Source of the DNA: Donghicola mangrovi
GTDB taxonomy: Bacteria > Pseudomonadota > Alphaproteobacteria > Rhodobacterales > Rhodobacteraceae
Length of the DNA: 64,000 nt
Reading direction: 5' to 3'
NCBI RefSeq assembly: GCF_013377535.1
Contig: NZ_JABCJE010000001.1
Coordinates: 310,001 to 374,000 of the forward strand
The position numbers and the translations under genes are program-made. A model generated the notes under the pieces. The model did not search any database. It saw only the letters and a program-made list of their open reading frames with translations, and was not told the DNA's origin. Of this stretch, positions 59,501-64,000 are shown one piece after another. Each line of letters begins with the position of its first letter. Within the stretch, counting starts at the first letter, position 1.

Positions 59501-60363
59501 CATCGGGAATGACCGCTCTGTCGGAAAATGCAGGAGAAACTGCGCCGGAAGAGTCATCTAGCCCCGAGGACACCGTTGGTGAAGTCGATCCCTTGGCAGC
59601 CTTCACAGAAGACGAGGGCGACCCGTTCGCAGCCTTCGACGATCCCGAGGCAGACACAGAACCGGACGCGGCCGTAGCTGAAGCAGAAAATGAAGAAAGC
59701 CTCGCCAACCCTGAGGAGGACCCCTTCGCCGCTCTCGCACACCTGACCGGAGACACTGCCGTCAACGTCGAGGGCGATGAGGACCCCTTTGCGCCCTTTG
59801 CACAGGAGGACGCCGCTGTGCGCCGCACCTCCTCGGCCCTCGAAACCTTCGCGGCGACGGGAATGGCCGCCCTGTCGGACGATCTGGAGGAAAAGGCTCC
59901 GGAAGAGGCATCCAGCCCCGAGGACACCGTTGGCGAAGTCGATCCCTTCGCAGCCTTCACCGAGGATGATCCCTTCGCGCCTTTCGAAGAAGAAGAGCAC
60001 ACTTCAGAAGTTATGGACCAAGACCCAACCCCATTCACTGCCCCCGTCAAAGACGCCGAGGCATCGTCGCCCGCCCCCAAGGCCGCTCCTCAGGAACTCA
60101 CGCGGCTTGAGATGTTGCTGCTGAAGAAACTCGCGACCGGCAAGAAGATCCCGGATGCGATCAGTCGGGATGCTCTGCGCGATATTCGTGTGCACGGGCC
60201 TGCGCCAGAGCCGGAACCCGAGCCTTTGGCGCCCGAGGCGGAGGCGGAAACCGGGGTGGAGGCTGCTGATGATACCCAGCCGGAACCGAAGGTTCAGGAG
60301 GCCCCCGCCCCTTACAAGGACAAGTCCGCAGACTACTGGAACTACGACATCTTCGATGACTGA
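56548..60363 (+). CDS. Giant acidic DPFAAF-repeat protein divergent from flgB, function unknown
   Basis: A 1271-residue, very acidic protein. N-terminus (~1-75): basic helical head ([35 protein letters not shown]), then a Pro/Lys/Glu linker. From ~110 to ~1165 it is low-complexity with dozens of DPFAAF, DPFAPF and DPFAAL motifs in Asp/Glu-rich spacers. Six large modules begin with [20 protein letters not shown], at nucleotides ~57447, 58035, 58470, 58917, 59352 and 59706. The C-terminus has a short helix ([20 protein letters not shown]) and ends [13 protein letters not shown]. No signal peptide or membrane helix. ATG 56548 follows GCAGGAG; an in-frame ATG at 56521 sits at the predicted transcription start. 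No family recognised; it looks like a disordered multivalent scaffold. Confidence 0.85.
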   Translation: MTSAKSDSADGKSGGGRKIKPVRKILDKMRGVDPMSGAEALADVYEEEKDAARRNLLMQARLKLLQDALKGEQEPPKPKKKKTPKPKPEPALEAEPLPEPEPAPPPAPKKVPKLDMLDLSDPSVFDVFGALDADDDEDEAPAPAAKPAPAEEEAPDPFAMLADIGDSQSASDDPFAAFDDADDPFAAFDATTPPKAPAPAPAAAKPAMDDDPFAAFGELLDDVDKPGPAAMDDDPFAAFADEDDPFAPFEADAAPFESPKEESEQEDPFAAVADDDPFAAFDEAAAEPEQEEIPVAESLANPEEDPFAALADLTGDTAVNVEGDEDPFTPYAQEDAAVRPTSSALEAFAASGMAALSDDPEEKAPEKASSPEDTVGEVDPFAAFTDGDDPFAAFDGPDEDAETKALAENNVEPRSAELSEEAPALEPNADPFAALVDEDDPFAPFEAEAAPTEVAKEESKQEDPFAAFSDHDPFAAFDDPEAEPEPEEITVEESLANPEEDPFAALADLTGDTAVNVEGDEDPFAPYAQEDTPVRPASSALEAFAASGMAALSDDPEEKAPEEASSPEDTVGEVDPLAAFADEDDPFAPFEAEAAPAEVAKVEPEQEDPFAAFSDGDPFAAFEEPEAEPKPEEITVEESLTNPEEDPFAALADLTGDTAVNVEGDEDPFAPYAQEDAAVRRTSSALEAFAASGMAALSDDPEEKAPEEASSPEDTVGEVDPLAAFADDDADEDDPFAPFEAEAAPTEVAKEESKQEDPFAAFSDHDPFAAFDDPEAEPEPEEITVEESLANPEEDPFAALADLTGDTAVNVEGDEDPFAPYAQEDTPVRPASSALEAFAASGMAALSDDPEEKAPEEASSPEDTVGEVDPLAAFADEDDPFAPFEAEAAPAEVAKVEPEQEDPFAAFSDGDPFAAFEEPEAEPKPEEITVEESLTNPEEDPFAALADLTGDTAVNVEGDEDPFAPYAQEDAAVRRTSSALEAFAASGMTALSENAGETAPEESSSPEDTVGEVDPLAAFTEDEGDPFAAFDDPEADTEPDAAVAEAENEESLANPEEDPFAALAHLTGDTAVNVEGDEDPFAPFAQEDAAVRRTSSALETFAATGMAALSDDLEEKAPEEASSPEDTVGEVDPFAAFTEDDPFAPFEEEEHTSEVMDQDPTPFTAPVKDAEASSPAPKAAPQELTRLEMLLLKKLATGKKIPDAISRDALRDIRVHGPAPEPEPEPLAPEAEAETGVEAADDTQPEPKVQEAPAPYKDKSADYWNYDIFDD
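57855..59509 (+). repeat. Tandem 882-bp duplication inside the repeat gene
   Basis: Bases 57855 to ~58627 recur at 58737 to ~59509 with an 882-base offset; every segment compared by eye was identical. 882 is divisible by three, so the frame is kept. Lower-level repeats of ~435 and ~447 bases make up the unit. Confidence 0.85.
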
Positions 60364-60392
60364 TGCGATGGGCAACCATCACAATCCTTGAT

Positions 60393-60420
60393 TTGACGCG
60401 CTAGTTCGATCTTCTAAGGT
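60393..60420 (+). promoter_or_regulatory. Possible housekeeping promoter of the MFS gene
   Basis: TTGACG, 16 bases, TAAGGT, 29 bases before the ATG at 60450. The -10 box is poor, so this is tentative. Confidence 0.3.
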
Positions 60421-60449
60421 CGTGCGGTGCGACGAAAAAGGAAACTGGA

Positions 60450-61685
60450 ATGGAACGCAGCAGCCCCTTGGTGACACCCGTCTTGATTGCGGGCTGTCTG
60501 GTGATCATGGTCGGATTTGCGATCCGTGCCAGCTTTGGCGTGTTCCAGATTCCGATCGCGCAGGAATTCGGATGGGCGCGGGCGGACTTCAGCTTGGCCA
60601 TTGCGATCCAGAACCTGGCTTGGGGGATCGGGCAGCCGCTGTTCGGGGCCTTTGCCGAACGTCTAGGGGACCGCAAGGCGATCATTCTGGGGGCGCTGCT
60701 GTATTCTGCGGGTCTGGTGGCCTCCAGCTTTGCGGTCACGCCAGCGGCGCACCAGCTGTTGGAAATCCTTGTGGGCTTTGGCGTCGCGGGTACCGGTTTC
60801 GGCGTCATTCTGGCGGTCGTGGGCCGTGCGTCGAGCGACGAGAACCGCTCTATGTCGCTGGCGATTGCGACGGCGGCGGGCAGCGCGGGGCAAGTGTTCG
60901 GGGCGCCCTTGGCGGAATGGCTCTTGGGCTTCATGACGTGGCAGCAGGTGTTCCTGATGTTTGCGGTGGCGATCATCGCCGTGCTGATGGTGCTGCCGAT
61001 GATGCGGGTCGAGCCGCCAGCCTCGAAGAAAGAGCTGGAGGAGAGCATGGGCCAGATTCTGGGCCGTGCGTTCCGCGACCCCAGCTACACCATGATTTTC
61101 CTTGGGTTCTTTAGCTGCGGGTACCAGCTGGCCTTTGTCACCGCGCACTTTCCGGCCTTTGTGACCGAGGTGTGCAGCCCGATCGCCGCTGGCGGTGTCC
61201 TGAGTTCGCTGGGGATCGAGACGACTTCGGCCCTTGGGGCGGTCTCGATCAGTTTGATCGGTCTGGCCAATATCGCGGGCACGTTGTTGGCGGGCTATCT
61301 GGGCAAGAGGTATTCGAAAAAGTACCTGCTGGCCGGCGTCTATGCGATGCGGACCATTGTGGCGGCGGCGTTCATCATGTTCCCGATGACCCCTGCGACG
61401 GTGATCCTGTTCTCGCTGGTGATGGGTTCGCTGTGGCTGGCGACGGTGCCGCTGACCTCTGGTCTGGTCGCGCATCTGTACGGCCTGCGCTACATGGGAA
61501 CGCTTTATGGGATCGTGTTCCTGAGCCACCAGCTTGGCAGCTTCATGGGCGTTTGGCTGGGGGGCAAGATGTACGACATCACCGGCGATTACACGGCTGT
61601 GTGGTGGGTCGGCGTGGGGGTTGGCGCATTTTCGGCACTGATCCACCTGCCGATCAAGGAAAAGCGCGTCGAACTGGCGGCATGA
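60450..61685 (+). CDS. MFS transporter (monocarboxylate/oxalate-formate-antiporter-like)
   Basis: A 411-residue protein with 12 predicted membrane helices. Typical major facilitator features: FGWARADFSLAIAIQNLAWG in the first repeat, the loop 2-3 motif AERLGDRKAIILG, and LGKRYSKKYLLAGVYAMRT as the second-half equivalent. The N-terminal arrangement resembles transporters for small organic acids; the substrate cannot be read from sequence. A cytoplasmic loop of ~50 residues separates the halves. It is not flagellar in type and marks the end of the island. Confidence 0.88.
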   Translation: MERSSPLVTPVLIAGCLVIMVGFAIRASFGVFQIPIAQEFGWARADFSLAIAIQNLAWGIGQPLFGAFAERLGDRKAIILGALLYSAGLVASSFAVTPAAHQLLEILVGFGVAGTGFGVILAVVGRASSDENRSMSLAIATAAGSAGQVFGAPLAEWLLGFMTWQQVFLMFAVAIIAVLMVLPMMRVEPPASKKELEESMGQILGRAFRDPSYTMIFLGFFSCGYQLAFVTAHFPAFVTEVCSPIAAGGVLSSLGIETTSALGAVSISLIGLANIAGTLLAGYLGKRYSKKYLLAGVYAMRTIVAAAFIMFPMTPATVILFSLVMGSLWLATVPLTSGLVAHLYGLRYMGTLYGIVFLSHQLGSFMGVWLGGKMYDITGDYTAVWWVGVGVGAFSALIHLPIKEKRVELAA

Positions 61686-61690
61686 GTTGA

Positions 61691-61712
61691 GGGGCCCCGC
61701 AGGCCCCTTTTT
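61691..61712 (+). terminator. Rho-independent terminator after the MFS gene
   Basis: GGGGCC (61691-61696), loop CCGCA, GGCCCC (61702-61707), then TTTTT. It starts six bases after the MFS stop and abuts the end of the convergent gene. Confidence 0.85.
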
Positions 61713-62626
61713 CATTGGGCTGCGCGCCAAGCATCGAGGACGTAGCGACTGACCATCAGGTCCAGATGCGCGCCGCCGCCGTTCTTGCAGATCGTGATCT
61801 CTTCGGGCGTTTGGCGGGCAAAAGCCGCGCCATCGTAAAAGTCCGCGATCACGTGGTCGGGGGTGATTTCCCCTGCGGCGATGGGCAATTTCAACTCGCC
61901 GATATGGTCGATCGTGGTCTCACGGCTGTCCACGAACAGGCGCGCGCGGGTCAGGGCTTCGGTGTCGGCTTCGCGCATGTCGGGGCGGTAGGCGCCGATC
62001 AGGTCCACGTGCTGACCGGGTTGCAGCCAAGCGCCCTTTAGCACCGGCTCGGTGCTCATGGTGGCGCAGCAGATGATGTCAGCTTGCGCGACGGCCTCGG
62101 GCAGGTCGGTGGCGACCTTCAGGCCGGGGATGTCTGCGGCCATCTCGGTGGCGCGGGCGGTGGTCCGGTTCCAGACGGTGAACTGCGCGTCGGGGAAGGC
62201 GGCAGAATAGGCGTCGATCATGTTCGCGCCCACCGTCCCTGCCCCGATGATCAGGATGTTCCGGCTGTCCGGCCGCGCCAGACGGCGAGCAGCCAGCAGG
62301 CTGTCGCCAGCGGTCTTCCACTTGGTCACCAGATGGAAGTCCACCACGGCCTCTAGCAGGCCATGATCGTCGCCGAACAAGGACACGCCGCCATTCACGC
62401 GGGGCAGATCAGAGGCGGGGTTTTCGGGGAACACCGTCGCTGCCTTGACCGCCAGACCCAGCCCGTTGATCCACGCAGAGCGCAGCAGCAACGTGTCATC
62501 GCCCCGATACAGGAAGCTGTCCGAGATCTGCGCCTTCGGCAGGCTGTGGGCCTGCCAGATGGCGTCGGTCAGAGCGATCCAGTCCAGATGGGCGTCGGCT
62601 TCGAACGGGACGATGGCGGGGGTCAT
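61712..62626 (-). CDS. Ornithine cyclodeaminase / mu-crystallin family protein
   Basis: A 304-residue NAD(P)-binding protein. The Rossmann part carries ILIIGAGTVGANMIDAYSAA and FTVWNRTTARATEMAADIPG, then ADIICCATMSTEPVLKGAWL and HVDLIGAYRPDMREAD, all typical of the ornithine cyclodeaminase/mu-crystallin family. Members include ornithine cyclodeaminases, alanine dehydrogenases and ketimine reductases, so the substrate is open. The ATG at 62626 overlaps the HAD gene stop by four bases. Confidence 0.88.
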   Translation of the reverse strand: MTPAIVPFEADAHLDWIALTDAIWQAHSLPKAQISDSFLYRGDDTLLLRSAWINGLGLAVKAATVFPENPASDLPRVNGGVSLFGDDHGLLEAVVDFHLVTKWKTAGDSLLAARRLARPDSRNILIIGAGTVGANMIDAYSAAFPDAQFTVWNRTTARATEMAADIPGLKVATDLPEAVAQADIICCATMSTEPVLKGAWLQPGQHVDLIGAYRPDMREADTEALTRARLFVDSRETTIDHIGELKLPIAAGEITPDHVIADFYDGAAFARQTPEEITICKNGGGAHLDLMVSRYVLDAWRAAQ

Positions 62627-63243
62627 GCGGCCTCGCTCTCGGTCAGCAGGCCCTTGGCCACCAAGCAATCAGCCCAACCTTGGGGGCCGGTGAACAGGTG
62701 CGTTTGCCACCCGCGAGAGGCCGCCATTTCGATGTTATCGGTTCGGTCGTCGGCGAACAGCAGCCCCTCGGGGGCAACACCGCAATCCTCTTCGACCATC
62801 TCGTAGATGCGGACCTCGGGCTTGATCACCTGCATGTGGCCCGAGATGTAGCGTTTGTCGAACTCGGTCAGGAACGGGTACACAGGCTCGGCGATTGCAA
62901 AGGTCTGAACGCCGAAATTGGTCAGGGCGAACACCGGCACTCCTTTGGCCCGCAGGGCGCGCAGCAAGCGGACCGAGTGGGGGATTTCGGGGCTGGCCAT
63001 TTCGATCCACTGGTCGTGCCAGATGCCCAGTTCCGCCCGCCATTCGGGATTTTCGTCCGCGGTTTTCGCCAGCAATTCGTGGAAGTTCGCCCCGCGATCC
63101 ACCTGATCGTTCATGCTGTGCAGATCGACAGCGGCGAACAGTTCCTTGCGGCGGGCCTCTCCGATCACCTTGTCGAAGTGGCGCTCGGGCTGCCATTCGA
63201 TCAGGACGTTGCCGATGTCAAAAATGACGGCTTCGGGAGTCAT
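62623..63243 (-). CDS. HAD-family hydrolase
   Basis: A 206-residue haloacid-dehalogenase-type hydrolase of the YihX-like branch: motif I VIFDIGNVLIEW (nucleophile Asp9), motif II VFALTNFGVQTF, motif III VIKPEVRIY, and motif IV LLFADDRTDNIEMAASRG. The cap is a small helical insert after motif I. Such enzymes are mostly sugar phosphatases; the substrate is unknown. It lies between the cyclodeaminase-like gene and the UPF0178 gene in one tight leftward unit. Confidence 0.9.
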   Translation of the reverse strand: MTPEAVIFDIGNVLIEWQPERHFDKVIGEARRKELFAAVDLHSMNDQVDRGANFHELLAKTADENPEWRAELGIWHDQWIEMASPEIPHSVRLLRALRAKGVPVFALTNFGVQTFAIAEPVYPFLTEFDKRYISGHMQVIKPEVRIYEMVEEDCGVAPEGLLFADDRTDNIEMAASRGWQTHLFTGPQGWADCLVAKGLLTESEAA

Positions 63244-63246
63244 GGA

Positions 63247-63696
63247 TTATCCTTTGCGTTTCACGCGGCGCAGCGCGTCTTCGAGGGCATTCAGAAAGCG
63301 GGAGCGATCGGCCTTGGTGAACCCTTTTCCGCCCCCTTGGCGGAACGGGTCGGCGGCGCGCAGGTCGGCCATCAGGTCGCGCATCCCCAGCACGTTGCCA
63401 ATGTTGGCTTCGGTTAGAAATTCGCCGTTGGGCTTGATCACGATGGCCCCCGCAGGCACGCATTTCGCGGCCAAGGGGATGTCATTGGTGATCACCACAT
63501 CGCCGGTCGTGGCACGGTCTGCGATCCACATATCGGCCACATCGGGGCCCTCGGGCACGATCACCAACTGGATCAAGGGGTTCTGCGACGGGCGCAGTCC
63601 CCCGTTGCAGACCATCGCCACCTCGGTCTTGTGCCGCGTGGCGATGCGCTCGATCTCTTCCTTCACCGGACAGGCGTCCGCGTCGACGTAAATCAT
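63247..63696 (-). CDS. UPF0178 (YaiI/YqxD) family protein
   Basis: A 149-residue protein of the YaiI/YqxD family: N-terminal [20 protein letters not shown], the conserved [33 protein letters not shown], and a Gly/Lys loop [19 protein letters not shown]. The fold is PIN-like with conserved Asp residues, suggesting nuclease activity, but function is not established. It overlaps the fghA stop by four bases. Confidence 0.93.
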   Translation of the reverse strand: MIYVDADACPVKEEIERIATRHKTEVAMVCNGGLRPSQNPLIQLVIVPEGPDVADMWIADRATTGDVVITNDIPLAAKCVPAGAIVIKPNGEFLTEANIGNVLGMRDLMADLRAADPFRQGGGKGFTKADRSRFLNALEDALRRVKRKG

Positions 63697-64000
63697 AGGG
63701 CGTAAAGCGCCTCTGCGTGGAAGGCCACGTGCTCTTCCATGAAGGTCGAGACGAAGAAGTAGCTGTGGTCATAGCCCTTTTGCATGCGGAAGGTGCCGTC
63801 CTGACGGCGGGCCGCCATGGAATGGGCCAGCGCTTCGGGCTTCAGCAGGTTCAGGAACTGGTCGCTTGCGCCCTGATCAATCAGAACCGGACCATCAAAG
63901 CCGCGATCCAGCATCAAGAGGCTGGAGTCGTGGGCCTTCCACACCTCTTCGTCGCTGCCCAGATAGGCGGTCAGCTGTTTGCGGCCCCAATCACTCTGGG
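63693..64000 (-). CDS. fghA: S-formylglutathione hydrolase (partial, N-terminus off the right edge)
   Basis: C-terminal 102 residues of an esterase-D type hydrolase. Visible: [20 protein letters not shown], the catalytic Asp region [20 protein letters not shown] and the catalytic His region [20 protein letters not shown]. It hydrolyses S-formylglutathione to formate and glutathione in formaldehyde detoxification. The frame continues open past base 64000; the catalytic Ser is outside the window. Confidence 0.9.
   Translation of the reverse strand, partial: QSDWGRKQLTAYLGSDEEVWKAHDSSLLMLDRGFDGPVLIDQGASDQFLNLLKPEALAHSMAARRQDGTFRMQKGYDHSYFFVSTFMEEHVAFHAEALYAL

Noticed and set aside
57400-60000. 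CRISPR-like appearance of regularly spaced repeats
   Set aside because: Repeats are long, of unequal spacing (354-588 bases), coding and in frame; there are no unique spacers or cas genes.

Overview
The window is a compact flagellum and chemotaxis island from a GC-rich alphaproteobacterium, most likely a Rhodobacterales member related to Rhodobacter/Cereibacter sphaeroides. Its gene content and order match the Fla1-type flagellar set of that group (fleT-fliEFGHIJ, a dedicated RpoN, FleQ/FleT, FlgP/FlgT, a muramidase-less FlgJ plus SltF, a very long FlgK) and the cheOp3-type cytoplasmic chemotaxis cluster (cheA4-cheR-cheB-cheW-tlpT-cheY-cheA3). The Fla1 type is generally held to be gammaproteobacterial in ancestry. 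Only the last ~3.6 kb (MFS transporter, ornithine cyclodeaminase-like, HAD, UPF0178, S-formylglutathione hydrolase) is ordinary chromosome. No IS element, tRNA, rRNA or CRISPR array was seen.

Layout. 1-4.2 kb: flhA (cut by the left edge) diverges from flgP-flgT-flgA. 4.2-7.9 kb: flgM, several small poorly known genes, a FliL-like stator-associated protein, a 53-residue ORF with its own sigma-54 promoter, and fliS with a FliT-like chaperone. 8.1-17.8 kb: split-kinase chemotaxis cluster. 18.6-33.0 kb: the long rightward export/basal-body run fleT-fliEFGHIJ, fliKLMN, fliOPQR-flhB. 33.1-35.3 kb: three uncharacterised genes under sigma-28 and sigma-54 signals. 35.4-43.4 kb: rpoN, fliC, motAB, fliD, fleQ. 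43.6-56.4 kb: leftward flgBCDEFGHIJKL-sltF. 56.5-60.4 kb: a 1271-residue acidic DPFAAF-repeat protein, divergent from flgB.

Regulation is readable in the sequence. I find 14 sigma-54 -24/-12 elements (near TGGCAC-N5-TTGCA) in front of nearly every operon, and RpoN plus two activators, FleQ (with HTH) and FleT (without HTH), are encoded here. FlgM is present, and five sites of the form TAAA-N15/16-GCCG(T/A) precede flgM, fliD, fliC and two hypothetical genes. This suggests a sigma-54 to sigma-28 cascade; fliA itself is not in the window.

The best candidates for undescribed biology are the DPFAAF-repeat protein sharing a promoter region with flgB, the 33.1-35.3 kb block, the 53-residue sigma-54-driven ORF, and a vestigial kinase core inside CheA3. 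All functional statements come from reading the sequence and knowledge of families; no search was run.
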